A stretch of DNA of 64,000 nt from Pengzhenrongella sp031582905 (GCF_031582905.1 NZ_CP133990.1:3844001-3908000), one strand, 5' to 3'. Shown: positions 1 through 10,037, counted from the first letter of the stretch. Numbers and translations: made by a program. Notes: generated from the letters alone by a model not told the origin.

Positions 1-655
<655 letters not shown>

Positions 656-807
656 GTCGAGTGGTGCTCCTTCAGGCGTCGTGCACGCGCGCGGACCATG
701 CTCGGAGGCCGATCAGTCCGGGGCGCTGGAGTTCCGGGCGCAGACGCGCCAGGAATGACCTCTACAGTCTACCTGGCGAGACGGGTCGGCCCCCCGTTCT
801 GGACGCC

Positions 808-1430
808 CTATCCCCAGGTGTCGCGCGGACCGCGTCCGGGCACCGACCGCGGGCCCCGCTTGAAGCCCGGTCCGGCGGGCCCCAGCACGCGCACCTCTCG
901 CACGACGTCCTCGCCGACGTCGTCCGCGAGCCGGCGCAGCAGCTGCGGCACGAGCAGCCGCAGGTTCGACGCCCAGCTCGTCGAGTCGGTGCGCACCGTC
1001 AGGACGCCGTCCTCGAACGTCTCGGGCTCGCAGTGGTCGGCCACCTGGTCGCCGACGACGTCGCGCCACCGCCCGACGACGCCGCCCACCGACACGTCCG
1101 CCGTCCACCCCGGTCACGCACCAACGCCGCGAGCGTGTCCGACACCAGCCGCGGATCACGCCCGTCCTTGCCCGGCGACCCGCGCGGCGGGTCCAGCGGG
1201 GTCCGACGCCGGGCCTCCTGACCTGGGCGGACACCCCGCGCAGCGGCCGCGGCCTTGGCCCGGTTGAGGGCCGCTCGGGCGACCTCGGCCGGCGGCGTGA
1301 GCTCGACCCGCTCGCCGACCGGGCGGACGTCCTCCTCCACCGGTCGCCGGGGTGCGTCGTCCGGCACCGCGGCCGGCGATCCCTCCGGCCGTCCGTCCGG
1401 CGGGCCGGTACGGGAACGGTCAGACGACAC
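808..1430 (-). CDS. dciA: DciA-like DUF721 protein (frameshifted in this sequence)
   Basis: DUF721 proteins between recF and gyrB are DciA homologues, the presumed loader or operator of the DnaB helicase in bacteria lacking DnaC. The N-terminal part (AALNRAKAAAAARG, then DRDPRLVSDTLAALVRDRG) and the conserved DUF721 core (SVGGVVGRWRDVVGDQVADH, ending LLVPQLLRRLADDVG) lie in two frames. They join if one base is added to the C4 run at 1108-1111, giving 207 aa. The start GTG at 1430 overlaps the recF stop, so the two are translationally coupled. The break is probably an assembly error. Confidence 0.85.
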
Positions 1431-2664
1431 GGGTGACCTGGCCGGCCATGACGTCGACCCGCGCCCCTGCGAGCTGCTCGGGGACGTCCCCGGCGACGGC
1501 GGCCGTGACGAGCACCTGCCGGGCGTCGGCGACGAGCGAGGCGAGACGGTCGCGGCGCCGCACGTCGAGCTCGGCGAACACGTCGTCGAGGATGAGCACG
1601 GGCTCGCCGTCCTCACCCCAGTCCGAGACCCAGTCGGGTCCGTCCGGCTCGGTGAGCAGCCGGTAGGACGCGAGCCGCAGGGCGAGGGCGATCGACCACG
1701 ACTCGCCGTGGCTCGCGTACCCCTTGGCGGGGAGACCGCCCAGCGACAGCACGAGGTCGTCCCGGTGTGGCCCGACCAGGCACACACCCCGCTCGATCTC
1801 CTTGGGTCGCAGGCGTCCCATGGCCTCCATGAGCCGAGCCTCCAGGCCCTCCACGCTGGGACGGTCCGCCGACGGGGCAGTCCCGGGCACGGTCGTCCCG
1901 GGCACGGGACCGGTGCCGCCGCCGTCCCGGGCCTGCGCATCGTCGCCCAGGGCGGCGTCGAGCGACGAGCGGTACGCGATCACCGCCTCGCCCTGCCCCG
2001 AGCTGACCTGCTCGTACGCGGCGGCGACCCGGGGGTGGAGCGCGTCGACGAGAGCGAGGCGTGCGGCGATGATCTGCGCCCCGGTCTGCGCCAGCTTGGC
2101 GTCCCACACGTCGAGGGTCCGCAGGTCGGCCGAGCCCCGCGACCCGCGCACCGCGGCGCCGGCGGACTTCAGCAGCGCGCTGCGCTGACGCAGCACGCGC
2201 TCGTAGTCGGACAGGACCGACGCCATGCGCGGCGTGACCAGCAGGGACAGCTCGTCGAGGAACCGTCGGCGGCCGTCCGGGTCACCCTTGACGAGCGCGA
2301 GGTCCTCGGGGGCGAACAGCACGGTGCGCAGGACGCCGAGCACGTCGCGCGCCCGGGGGACCGGGGAGCGGTTGATGCGCGCCCGGTTCGCCTTCCCCGC
2401 GGTCACCTCGATCTCGACCAGGGTCGGGCGGTCGGCGCGGACCACCTTGGCCCGGACGACGGCGCGCGGCGCGCCCGCGCGGATGAGCGCGGCGTCGCTC
2501 GGCACCCGGTGGCTGCCGAGCGTCGCGACGTAGCCGACCGCCTCGACCAGGTTCGTCTTGCCCTGACCGTTCGGCCCGACGAGCGCGGTGATCCCCGGCT
2601 CGAGCTCGAGCTCCACCGCGTGGTACGACCGGAAGTCGGTCAGCGACAGGTGCGAGACGTACAC
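1420..2664 (-). CDS. recF: DNA replication and repair protein RecF
   Basis: RecF is an SMC-like ATPase that helps load RecA at single-strand gaps. The 414-aa product opens with VYVSHLSLTDFRSYH, has Walker A GPNGQGKTNLVEAVGY near residue 30, and near the C-terminus has VGPHRDDLVL and Walker B LILDDVFAELD. The start is GTG at 2664 with GGAG just upstream; an upstream ATG in frame would add a Pro/Arg-rich tail foreign to the family. The 3' end overlaps dciA. Its place between gnd and dciA is standard for actinobacteria. Confidence 0.96.
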   Translation of the reverse strand: MYVSHLSLTDFRSYHAVELELEPGITALVGPNGQGKTNLVEAVGYVATLGSHRVPSDAALIRAGAPRAVVRAKVVRADRPTLVEIEVTAGKANRARINRSPVPRARDVLGVLRTVLFAPEDLALVKGDPDGRRRFLDELSLLVTPRMASVLSDYERVLRQRSALLKSAGAAVRGSRGSADLRTLDVWDAKLAQTGAQIIAARLALVDALHPRVAAAYEQVSSGQGEAVIAYRSSLDAALGDDAQARDGGGTGPVPGTTVPGTAPSADRPSVEGLEARLMEAMGRLRPKEIERGVCLVGPHRDDLVLSLGGLPAKGYASHGESWSIALALRLASYRLLTEPDGPDWVSDWGEDGEPVLILDDVFAELDVRRRDRLASLVADARQVLVTAAVAGDVPEQLAGARVDVMAGQVTRVV

Positions 2665-2707
2665 GGAGCTCCGGGTGCGGGGAACAGCGGGTCGGCGGGG
2701 CCGCCGG

Positions 2708-3646
2708 TCACCCGGCGACGCGCGGCTGCTCGTCGCCGGCGCCGGCGGGCGGCGCCTGCACGCCGGAGGCCCGGACCGCGTGGCCACCGAACTGCTGACG
2801 CAGCGCGGCCACGGCCTGCATCGCGGGGGACGGCTCCTGGCGTGAGGAGAACCGGGCGAACAGGGCCGCGGAGATCACCGGCAGCGGGACGGCGGCGTCG
2901 ATGGCCTCGTCCACGGTCCACCGGCCCTCGCCGGAGTCCTCGACCCAGTCGTCGATCGACCCGAGCGCAGGGTCCGCCTCGAGCGCCTTGACCAGCAGCT
3001 CCAGCAGCCACGACCGGACGACCGTGCCGCGCTGCCACGCCTTGAGCGTGCCGGGCACGTCCTGGACGATGTCCTTCGTCTGCAGCAGCTCGTAGCCCTC
3101 GGCGTACGCCTGCATGAGGCCGTACTCGATCCCGTTGTGGACCATCTTCGCGTAGTGCCCCGCGCCGACGCTCCCGGCGTGGACGAAGCCCTCCTCGCGC
3201 GGACCCTCGGGGCGCAGGACGTCGAACACCGGGAGCAGTGCCTCGATGTCCTCCGGGGCGCCGCCTGCCATCAGCCCGTAGCCGTTGAGGAGCCCCCACA
3301 CGCCGCCGGACACACCGACGTCGACGTAGTGGATGCCGCGGGCGCCGAGCACCTCGGCGTGCACGAGGTCGTCCTTGTAGTACGAGTTGCCGCCCTCGAT
3401 GAGGATGTCGCCCTCGCCCAGCAGGTCGGCGAGGTCGTCGACGACGCCGCGGGTGATCGGTCCGCTCGGGACCATGACCCACACCACGCGCTGGCCCGCG
3501 GGCAGGGCAGCCACCATGGCCTCGAGGGAGTCGACGTCGGTGACGTCGGGGTTCCGGTCGAACCCCGTCACCTCGACCCCACCCTTGCGCAGGCGGTCGC
3601 GCATGTTCGCGCCCATCTTGCCGAGACCCACCAGGCCGATGTGCAT
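2708..3646 (-). CDS. gnd: 6-phosphogluconate dehydrogenase, decarboxylating, short form
   Basis: This enzyme oxidises and decarboxylates 6-phosphogluconate to ribulose 5-phosphate in the pentose phosphate pathway. The 312-aa length is that of the short branch, against about 470 aa for the long form. A Rossmann fingerprint GLVGLGKMG opens the protein and the catalytic helix KMVHNGIEYGLMQ is present. The acidic residue after the second strand (FDRNPD) favours NAD over NADP, by family knowledge. The last ~25 residues are Ala/Pro/Gly-rich. ATG 3646 has GGAGGG 8 nt upstream. It sits between dnaN and recF, as in many actinobacteria. Confidence 0.94.
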   Translation of the reverse strand: MHIGLVGLGKMGANMRDRLRKGGVEVTGFDRNPDVTDVDSLEAMVAALPAGQRVVWVMVPSGPITRGVVDDLADLLGEGDILIEGGNSYYKDDLVHAEVLGARGIHYVDVGVSGGVWGLLNGYGLMAGGAPEDIEALLPVFDVLRPEGPREEGFVHAGSVGAGHYAKMVHNGIEYGLMQAYAEGYELLQTKDIVQDVPGTLKAWQRGTVVRSWLLELLVKALEADPALGSIDDWVEDSGEGRWTVDEAIDAAVPLPVISAALFARFSSRQEPSPAMQAVAALRQQFGGHAVRASGVQAPPAGAGDEQPRVAG

Positions 3647-3661
3647 GGGGATAACCCTCCG

Positions 3662-4792
3662 TCAGCTCGCGAACCGGATCGGCACCAAGAGGTACCGGTA
3701 CTCCTGAATGTCATCACCGTCGAGCGAGGTCTGCCCGGTGAACTCCACCGGCTTGTTGGGGTGCGTGAAGGACAGGCGCACGAAGTCCGTGGTCAGCGCG
3801 CCGAGACCGTCCAGCAGGAACTGCGGGTTGAACGCGACCGAGATGTCCTCACCGACGAGCAGGGACTCGAGCGCCTCGGAGGCCTGGGCGTCGTCGCCCT
3901 GCCCCGCGTCGAGCACGACCTGTCCCTCGGAGAACGACAGCCGGATGGGGGTGTTGCGCTCGGCCACCAGCGCGACGCGCTTCGCGGCGTCCATGAGCAG
4001 CGGCCGCGAGACGACGGCGTGGATGGGTGTCTCGTCCGGGAACAGGCGCCGCACCGCGGGGTAGTCGCCCTCGACCAGCAGGGACGTGGTGTGCCGGCCG
4101 CCGGCCTCGAAGCCGATGAGGTCCACACCGGCACCCGTGGCCAGGGCGAGGTTGACCTGGCCGGACCCGCCGAGGGACTTGGCGGCGTCGGACAGCGTGC
4201 GTGCGCGGACCAGGGCGACCGCGGACATGTCGGGCGAGGCCGGTGTCCAGGTGAGCTCACGCAGCGCGAGGCGGTAGCGGTCGGTCGCGAGCATCGTGAT
4301 GCGCTCGCCCTCGATCTCCACCCGGACCCCGGTCAGCAGGGGCAACGTGTCGTCACGGCTGGCCGCCACGGTCACCTGCGCGACCGCCTGGGTCAGCGCG
4401 TCACCGTCGATGGTCCCGGAGACGGGCGGCATCACCGGCAGAGCCGGGTAGTCCTCGACCGGCATCGTCAGCAGGGTGAACCGGCTCGCGCCGCAGGTGA
4501 CGGTGACCTTCGTGCCGTCGAGGACGACGTCGACCGGCTTGCCGGGCAGGGCGCGGGAGATCTCGGCGAGCAACCGCCCCGAGACGAGGACCGTCCCGGG
4601 CTCGCTCACCTCGGCGGCGACCTCGGAGCGCGCCGACACCTCGTAGTCGAAGCTCGACAGGTGCAGCATCCCCGCCGCGTCGGCCTCGATGCGCACCCCG
4701 GCCAGGACGGGTACGGGCGGACGGGTCGGCAACGAGCGTGCGGTCCAGGTGACGGCCTCGGCCAGGACGTCGCGCTCCACCCGGAACTTCAT
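3662..4792 (-). CDS. dnaN: DNA polymerase III beta sliding clamp
   Basis: DnaN forms the ring-shaped clamp that tethers Pol III to DNA. The 376-aa product starts MKFRVERDVLAEAVTWTARS, shows the three repeated clamp domains, and ends with the family-typical EYRYLLVPIRFAS. ATG 4792 was chosen over an ATG 63 nt upstream because it fits the family N-terminus and has a GGAG-like site before it. It lies downstream of oriC and dnaA on the same strand. The 15-nt gap to gnd suggests cotranscription. Confidence 0.97.
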   Translation of the reverse strand: MKFRVERDVLAEAVTWTARSLPTRPPVPVLAGVRIEADAAGMLHLSSFDYEVSARSEVAAEVSEPGTVLVSGRLLAEISRALPGKPVDVVLDGTKVTVTCGASRFTLLTMPVEDYPALPVMPPVSGTIDGDALTQAVAQVTVAASRDDTLPLLTGVRVEIEGERITMLATDRYRLALRELTWTPASPDMSAVALVRARTLSDAAKSLGGSGQVNLALATGAGVDLIGFEAGGRHTTSLLVEGDYPAVRRLFPDETPIHAVVSRPLLMDAAKRVALVAERNTPIRLSFSEGQVVLDAGQGDDAQASEALESLLVGEDISVAFNPQFLLDGLGALTTDFVRLSFTHPNKPVEFTGQTSLDGDDIQEYRYLLVPIRFAS

Positions 4793-5376
4793 GCCACTCC
4801 CCATCCCGTCGTCACGCACGACGACGTCGTGGCGCTTGTGATTCGGCCCGAACACTACGCGAGTGGATCAGGGGTGGGTACCGGGTCGTGGCGTCGCGAC
4901 GCGGCATGCGCCGGCACGTCGCTCCATCCCCATGAAGGCGTTGTGGATCTTGATGAAGATGACAAGTCCATCGTTGTCATCGCCTCTGTGCAGTGTGTGG
5001 ACGACAAGTCTTCACGCAGGTCAGAGCGGGGCCCGCCGTGTGGACGCCGACGGGGACGGCGCCGGGGACGAGCGGTCGGCGCCGTGGACGGACGTCCGGA
5101 CGACACCCGGCGTCCACGGATGTGTCATTCCGCGTCCACATGCGTCGTGGGGGCTGTCCACCGTCGTCCACAGAGATGTGCACAGGTGTGAACAAGCCTG
5201 ATGAGCGGTGTGCCCGGGCCTGGGTGTGAGCCAGTCGTCAGATCCCGTCCCGCCCTGCGCTCCGTCCGGGCAGCGGTGCAGGCGTGCGCAGCGTGGCCGG
5301 GGGCGTCGCCCGGAACCGGTGCGCGTCGTCGCGCACCGGTGGGACGTGGGGATGAGTCCAGCGGGTGGGACGCGGC
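4793..5376. other. Probable chromosomal origin oriC
   Basis: This 584-bp gap between dnaA and dnaN is the standard actinobacterial oriC position and holds no gene. DnaA-box-like 9-mers on both strands occur at 4942-4950, 4996-5004, 5039-5047, 5132-5140, 5164-5172, 5177-5185 and 5187-5195. The best is 5187-5195, which reads TTGTTCACA on the minus strand. A locally AT-richer stretch lies at about 4940-4995. That boxes and unwinding site work together is inference from position and motif density. A strong hairpin near 5315-5340 probably ends dnaA transcripts. Confidence 0.85.
5315..5340 (-). terminator. dnaA: Perfect hairpin downstream of dnaA
   Basis: An 11-bp perfect stem, ACCGGTGCGCG paired with CGCGCACCGGT around a TCGT loop, begins 37 nt past the dnaA stop. 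It has no U-tract, as is common for actinobacterial terminators. It would separate dnaA transcription from oriC. Confidence 0.6.
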
Positions 5377-6840
5377 TCAGCCGCGGCGCTGCTGTTTGAT
5401 GCGGCTCGTGAGCTCGGTGACCTGGTTGTAGGTGGACCGGCGCTCGGCCATCTGCTCGCGGATCTTGCGGTTCGCGTGCATCACGGTGGTGTGGTCGCGG
5501 CCGCCGAAGGCCTGACCGATCTTCGGCAGCGACATGTCGGTCAGCTCGCGGCACAGGTACATCGCGATCTGGCGGGCCGTGACCAGGACGCGGGAACGCG
5601 ACGACCCGCACAGGTCGTCGATCGTGAGCCCGAAGTAGGCAGCGGTCTGGCCGATCACGGCCGAGGCGGTGATCTCCTCGGCGTTCTCGTCGGTGATGAG
5701 GTCCTTGAGGACGATCTCGGCGAGGGCCTTGTCGACCTGCTGACGGTTGAGGTTCGCGAACGCCGTCACCCGGATCAGCGCGCCCTCGAGCTCGCGGATG
5801 TTCGTGGAGATCTTGGACGCGATGTACTCGAGGACGTCGTCCGGCGCCTGGAGCCGCTCGCTGCCGGCCTTCTTGCGCAGGATCGCGATGCGAGTCTCGA
5901 GGTCCGGCGGCTGCACGTCGGTGATGAGGCCCCACTCGAACCGCGACCGCATGCGGTCCTCGAAGCCGTTGAGCTGCTTGGGCGGCAGGTCGGAGGTGAT
6001 CACGACCTGCTTGTTCGCGTTGTGCAGGGTGTTGAAGGTGTGGAAGAACTCCTCCATCGTCTGCTCTTTGCCCTGCAGGAACTGGATGTCGTCGACGAGG
6101 AGGACGTCCACCTCGCGGTAGCGGCGCTGGAAGGCGCCGGCCTTGTCGTCGCGGATCGAGTTGATGAAGTCGTTCGTGAACTCCTCGGAGTTCACGTACC
6201 GGACCCGGACACCGGGGTACAGGTTGTGTGCGTAGTGGCCGATGGCGTGCAGCAGGTGCGTCTTGCCCAGGCCCGAGTCCCCGTAGATGAACAGCGGGTT
6301 GTAGGCCTTGGCCGGTGCCTCGGCGACCGCTACCGCCGCGGCGTGCGCGAAGCGGTTGGACGACCCGATGACGAACGTCTCGAACAGGTACTTGGGGTTC
6401 AGCCGGGCCGGTTCGACCGCGATCGGCTTGCCGGCCTGGGTGCGCTGGCCGAGGTACGCGGGCTGGAGCGGCTCGTCGCCGAAGTCGTCGTCGTCCAGCA
6501 CGCGGGACGTCTCCGAGGTGCCGTTGGTGGCGACCGGTGGACGCAGCGGTACGGGATCCGGACCACCGGTCTCGAGGTCCGGGTCCACCGTGATCGCGAA
6601 CCGCGCCTCGCGGCCGAGAGCGTGGCTGAGAGCGGCGTTGACCTCCGAGCGCACGCGCGACTCGAGGTAGTCCTTCGTCAGGTCGTTGCGGACCGCCAGG
6701 AGCACGGTCCCGTCGAGGAGACCTAGCGGCTTGGCGAGCTTGACGAACGCCAGCTGGCGCGGGGTGATGTCGGGGCTGTCCTCGATCTGTGCCAGCGCGC
6801 GGTCCCAGACATGGGCGATGCTCTCGTCCTGTCCTGACAC
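5377..6840 (-). CDS. dnaA: Chromosomal replication initiator DnaA
   Basis: DnaA-ATP binds 9-bp boxes in oriC, melts DNA and recruits DnaB. The product of about 487 aa has an N-terminal domain I (AHVWDRALAQIEDSPDITPR), a variable linker, an AAA+ core with Walker A GDSGLGKTHLLHAIGHY and Walker B VLLVDDIQFLQG, and the C-terminal helix-turn-helix with GGRDHTTVMHANRKI, which contacts the box. GTG 6840 is preferred because GAGG lies 6 nt upstream; ATG 6846, two codons earlier, abuts that same site. DnaA boxes upstream point to autoregulation. Confidence 0.97.
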   Translation of the reverse strand: MSGQDESIAHVWDRALAQIEDSPDITPRQLAFVKLAKPLGLLDGTVLLAVRNDLTKDYLESRVRSEVNAALSHALGREARFAITVDPDLETGGPDPVPLRPPVATNGTSETSRVLDDDDFGDEPLQPAYLGQRTQAGKPIAVEPARLNPKYLFETFVIGSSNRFAHAAAVAVAEAPAKAYNPLFIYGDSGLGKTHLLHAIGHYAHNLYPGVRVRYVNSEEFTNDFINSIRDDKAGAFQRRYREVDVLLVDDIQFLQGKEQTMEEFFHTFNTLHNANKQVVITSDLPPKQLNGFEDRMRSRFEWGLITDVQPPDLETRIAILRKKAGSERLQAPDDVLEYIASKISTNIRELEGALIRVTAFANLNRQQVDKALAEIVLKDLITDENAEEITASAVIGQTAAYFGLTIDDLCGSSRSRVLVTARQIAMYLCRELTDMSLPKIGQAFGGRDHTTVMHANRKIREQMAERRSTYNQVTELTSRIKQQRRG

Positions 6841-6897
6841 GGTCATCCTCGCTGCAGCTGGTCGCAATTCCGGCGGCGAGTCTCGCACGCGCCTCCG

Positions 6898-6918
6898 TGA
6901 TCCACACACTTGTCCACA
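6898..6918. promoter_or_regulatory. dnaA: DnaA boxes upstream of dnaA
   Basis: TTGTCCACA at 6910-6918 is a perfect actinobacterial DnaA box, and TGATCCACA at 6898-6906 is a near match beside it. They lie about 60-80 bp before the dnaA start, where bound DnaA could repress its own gene. The 390-bp gap 6841-7230 has no gene; it holds these boxes and the divergent dnaA and rpmH promoters. Confidence 0.65.
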
Positions 6919-7061
6919 GCCTGTGTGATCTTCGCGACCTGGCCGTGACCTGTGTGGCACCATGGCCACCACGCCGAGCGGTGAGCCGCTGGAGGATCCT
7001 CCCCGGCGTGGCCTCCCGGCGCCAGACCCGCATCGGTGATATCGCACTCGTCGCATGCCAT

Positions 7062-7090
7062 TTGACCGCTCGCGGGGCCGAGCGTAACGT
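7062..7090 (+). promoter_or_regulatory. rpmH: Housekeeping sigma promoter for rpmH-rnpA
   Basis: TTGACC (7062-7067) and TAACGT (7085-7090) are separated by 17 bp, matching the actinobacterial sigma-70 pattern TTGACN-N17-TANNNT. It reads toward rpmH, about 135 nt upstream of its start. Confidence 0.6.
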
Positions 7091-7230
7091 TGGCAAGCCG
7101 CTCCGACGGCTCCCGCTGTCGTGCCCGCACGATGGCGCGGTACGGCTCGCGCCGTGCCCGTCGAGGTGGCAGCAGACCTGGTACCGCTCGCGCCGAGCGG
7201 TGCGATTCCCCGAAGTAGTTGGAGAACCTC

Positions 7231-7368
7231 GTGAGCAAGCGGACCTTTCAGCCGAACACTCGGCGTCGCGCGAAGACCCACGGCTTCCGCCTGCGCATGC
7301 GCACGCGTGCCGGTCGCGCCATCCTCGCCGCTCGTCGGCGCAAGGGCCGCACCGAGCTCTCGGCCTGA
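7231..7368 (+). CDS. rpmH: 50S ribosomal protein L34
   Basis: L34 is a small basic protein of the large ribosomal subunit. The 45-aa product reads SKRTFQPNTRRRAKTHGFR, followed by an Arg-rich tail ending GRTELSA, the full family sequence. The start is GTG 7231 with GGAG 7 nt upstream. It is first in the rightward operon with rnpA 9 nt downstream. Confidence 0.97.
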   Translation: MSKRTFQPNTRRRAKTHGFRLRMRTRAGRAILAARRRKGRTELSA

Positions 7369-7377
7369 CGCCTCTCC

Positions 7378-7746
7378 GTGCTCCCCGCGGCGTCGCGCAT
7401 GCGCCGCTCTGCTGAGTTCGAGCAGGCGGTGCGGCGGGGCGTGCGCAGCGGCACGTCCTCACTCGTCGTCCACCTCGGCAGCGACCCTGCCGACCCGGGC
7501 CCGGCGCATGTGGGCTTCGTCGTTGCGAAGAGCGTCGGGAACGCGGTCGTCCGCAACCGGGTCAAGCGCCGGCTGCGGGCTGTGGTGAGCCACCGGATCG
7601 ACCAGCTGCCCGACGGTGGGCGGCTGGTCGTTCGTGCGTTGCCGGGCGCGGCGGACCTGGGGTCCGACGTCCTCGCGCGCGACTTCGACCGAGCGGTCGC
7701 GGGTGCGTCGCGGCGGCTGCGCACCCGGTCCGCCGTGCGGTCGTGA
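7378..7746 (+). CDS. rnpA: Ribonuclease P protein component
   Basis: RnpA is the protein cofactor of RNase P, which trims the 5' leader of tRNA precursors. The 122-aa product begins MLPAASRMRRSAEFEQAVRR and contains the signature VGNAVVRNRVKRRLR (the RNR motif) at about residues 53-67, with the usual FVVAKSVGN strand before it. It starts at GTG 7378, 9 nt after rpmH, the near-universal order. Confidence 0.96.
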   Translation: MLPAASRMRRSAEFEQAVRRGVRSGTSSLVVHLGSDPADPGPAHVGFVVAKSVGNAVVRNRVKRRLRAVVSHRIDQLPDGGRLVVRALPGAADLGSDVLARDFDRAVAGASRRLRTRSAVRS

Positions 7747-7774
7747 CCGCGGCGGACCGTGTCCCCCGGGCCAC

Positions 7775-8089
7775 GTGACGACGAGGTGGGCGGGGCTCCG
7801 CGACCTCCCACGGCGCGCCGTCGTCGCCGTCCTTCGCGCCTACCAGCAGGTCGTGTCGCCGCTGTACGGCCCGACGTGCCGCTTCTACCCGAGCTGCTCG
7901 CAGTACGCGGTCATCGCGATCGGGCGGCACGGCATCGTGCGCGGTGGCGGCCTGGCGGCGTGGCGGCTCCTGCGTTGCAACCCGTGGAACGCCGGCGGGG
8001 TGGACGACGTGCCCGCGGCCAGGGGCAGGATGAGGTCCGGACCCCGCACGACCACCATCACTGAACCGTCGCCCCCCGCGGGCACCTGA
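7775..8089 (+). CDS. yidD: Membrane protein insertion efficiency factor YidD
   Basis: YidD is a small membrane-associated protein thought to help YidC insert proteins. The product of about 104 aa carries the diagnostic core VSPLYGPTCRFYPSCSQYA with its three cysteines, then RLLRCNPWNAGGVDDVP, and a charged tail. GTG 7775 was chosen because the family begins shortly before the helix AVVAVLRAYQQVVSP; no strong ribosome-binding site is seen. It sits between rnpA and yidC as usual. Confidence 0.93.
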   Translation: MTTRWAGLRDLPRRAVVAVLRAYQQVVSPLYGPTCRFYPSCSQYAVIAIGRHGIVRGGGLAAWRLLRCNPWNAGGVDDVPAARGRMRSGPRTTTITEPSPPAGT

Positions 8090-8116
8090 GCTCTGACCGA
8101 CGTAGGGATCGCACCG

Positions 8117-9486
8117 ATGGACTTCTTCGCCTTCCTGGCACCGATCGAATGGGCTGTCGCCTGGATCATGTACCTGGCGCACTCCGGTCTCACGGCGCTG
8201 GGGATGGCGCCGGAGTCCGGCATCGCGTGGGGACTGTCGATCGTCGTCCTCGTCATCGTGATGCGCATCCTGCTGATCCCGCTGTTCTTCAAGCAGATCA
8301 AGGCGTCGCGCGGCATGCAGATGATCGCGCCGGAGATGCAGGCGATCCAGAAGAAGTACAAGGGGAAGACCGACCCTGCGTCCCGCGAGGCGATGAGCCG
8401 CGAGACCATGGCGCTGTACAAGAAGCACGGCACGAACCCCTTCGCGTCCTGCTTGCCGATCCTCGCCCAGTCGCCGATCTTCTTCGCCCTGTTCCGCGTC
8501 CTGAACTCGCTCGACGAGATCGGCGCCGGCACCGCGGACCCGATCGGTCCCATGGGCCAGGCCGTGGCCCAGCAGGCGGAGAGCTCGACGATCCTGGGTG
8601 CGCCGCTGTCGTCGACGTTCATGCAGGCCGCCGCGGAAGGCGCGGCCGCCGGGAACACGCGGATCGTCACGGTCCTGCTCATCGTCGCGATGTCGGCGAC
8701 CACGTTCCTCACCCAGCGTCAGCTGACGATGAAGAACATGCCGCCGTCGGCCCTCAAGGGCCCGATGGCGCAGCAGCAGAAGGTACTTCTGTACGTCCTG
8801 CCGCTCATCTTCGCGTTCTCGGGCGTCAACTTCCCGATCGGCGTGCTCCTGTACTGGACCACGACGAACCTGTGGTCGATGGGCCAGCAGTTCTACACGA
8901 TCCGCCGGATGCCGACACCGGGGTCCGAGGCGGAGCGCCGCCTCAAGGAGCGTCGCGCACGCAAGGGCAAGGACGTGCCCGACGACGCCGGCGCGGGCGC
9001 CGGGACGACCGTCATCGAGACTCCGGCTCCGAAGGGGCAGCGTCAGCAGCCCGTGGGCAAGGCGCGGGCCAAGGCGAAGCCGCCGGCCGCGACGCGGCCC
9101 CCGGGGAGCGGAAAGGCCTCGACGGGCACGGCGCCCGCGGCGAAGCCGGGCGGTGCCGGGGCAACCGGTGGGCCGAAGAAGGCGGGGCCTGCGAAGCCCG
9201 AGGCGGCGCGCTCGGGTGCCGGCACGACCGCTGCGAAGTCGGGCCAGGGGAAGTCCGGGGCCCCTCGGCCCCCGGCGGGAAGGCCGGCGCGCGGAAGCCC
9301 GGAGGCTCCGGGACCCCGTCATCGGGCAAGCCGCGGGCCGGCGGGGCGACGGCTGTGCAGCCCGGTGCCCGCGGCAGCGCTCGGTCCGGTGACCGCACCG
9401 TCGACGACGCCGCGTCGGGCGACCGCTCGCGCGGGCCATCGACCGGTGACGGGACGAACGCGCCGGGCACCGACCCCACCCACTGA
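8117..9486 (+). CDS. yidC: Membrane protein insertase YidC (frameshift in C-terminal tail)
   Basis: YidC/Oxa1 inserts proteins into the cytoplasmic membrane alone or with SecYEG. The five-helix core is clear, including the helix IVVLVIVMRILLIPLFF with the conserved Arg that receives substrates, and the segment GTNPFASCLPILAQSPIFFA. A long Lys/Ala/Gly/Pro-rich cytoplasmic tail follows, as in actinobacterial YidC. As written the frame runs on to 9646, across the next gene. One extra base in the C5 run at 9269-9273 ends the protein at 9486 with ...GTNAPGTDPTH (456 aa), before khpB, which is far more likely. Confidence 0.92.
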
Positions 9487-9524
9487 ATCGTGCCCTCCCG
9501 GCACGACCTTGATGAGGAGCAGCC

Positions 9525-10037
9525 ATGACGACGTCCGCGGACGAGGAGCAGGTCCCCACCACCGGGTTGAAGCGTCTCGAGGAGGAGGGCGAGATCGCGG
9601 CCGACTACCTCGAGGAGCTGCTGGACATCGCCGACCTCGACGGTGACATCGACATCGACATCGACCACGGACGAGCCGCCGTGGAGATCGTCGCCGAGGC
9701 TGGGTCCGAGCGCGGGTTGGCGCGTCTCGTCGGCGACGACGGTGAGGTGCTCGACGCGCTCCAGGAGCTCACCCGGCTCGCGGTGCAGGCGAAGACCGGC
9801 GACCGCAGCCGGTTGATGCTGGACGTGGCTGGATACCGAGCGGGTCGGCGGGCGGAGCTGCTCGCGGTCGCCAAGGAGGCGATCGAGACGGTCCGTACGT
9901 CCGGCCAGGAGCTCGCTCTGGGCGCGATGAACCCGTTCGAGCGCAAGGTCGTGCACGACGCGGTGGCCGAGGCGGGTTTGACGAGTGACTCCGCCGGTGT
10001 GGAGCCGCAGCGGCACGTGGTGATCCGGCCGGCCTGA
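9525..10037 (+). CDS. khpB: RNA-binding protein KhpB/Jag (KH and R3H domains)
   Basis: Jag/KhpB proteins pair with KhpA and bind RNA; in Gram-positives they affect cell elongation and division. The 170-aa product has an acidic N-terminus, a KH-like domain (EIVAEAGSERGLARLVGDDG then EVLDALQELTRLAVQ), and a C-terminal R3H-type region (LALGAMNPFERKVVHDAVAE). It follows yidC, the conserved order. The start ATG 9525 has GAGGAG upstream. Confidence 0.93.
   Translation: MTTSADEEQVPTTGLKRLEEEGEIAADYLEELLDIADLDGDIDIDIDHGRAAVEIVAEAGSERGLARLVGDDGEVLDALQELTRLAVQAKTGDRSRLMLDVAGYRAGRRAELLAVAKEAIETVRTSGQELALGAMNPFERKVVHDAVAEAGLTSDSAGVEPQRHVVIRPA

Noticed and set aside
9487..9646. Extension of YidC across the start of khpB as written
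   Set aside because: The overlap disappears with one base at 9269-9273, and the extension reads as the wrong frame of khpB.
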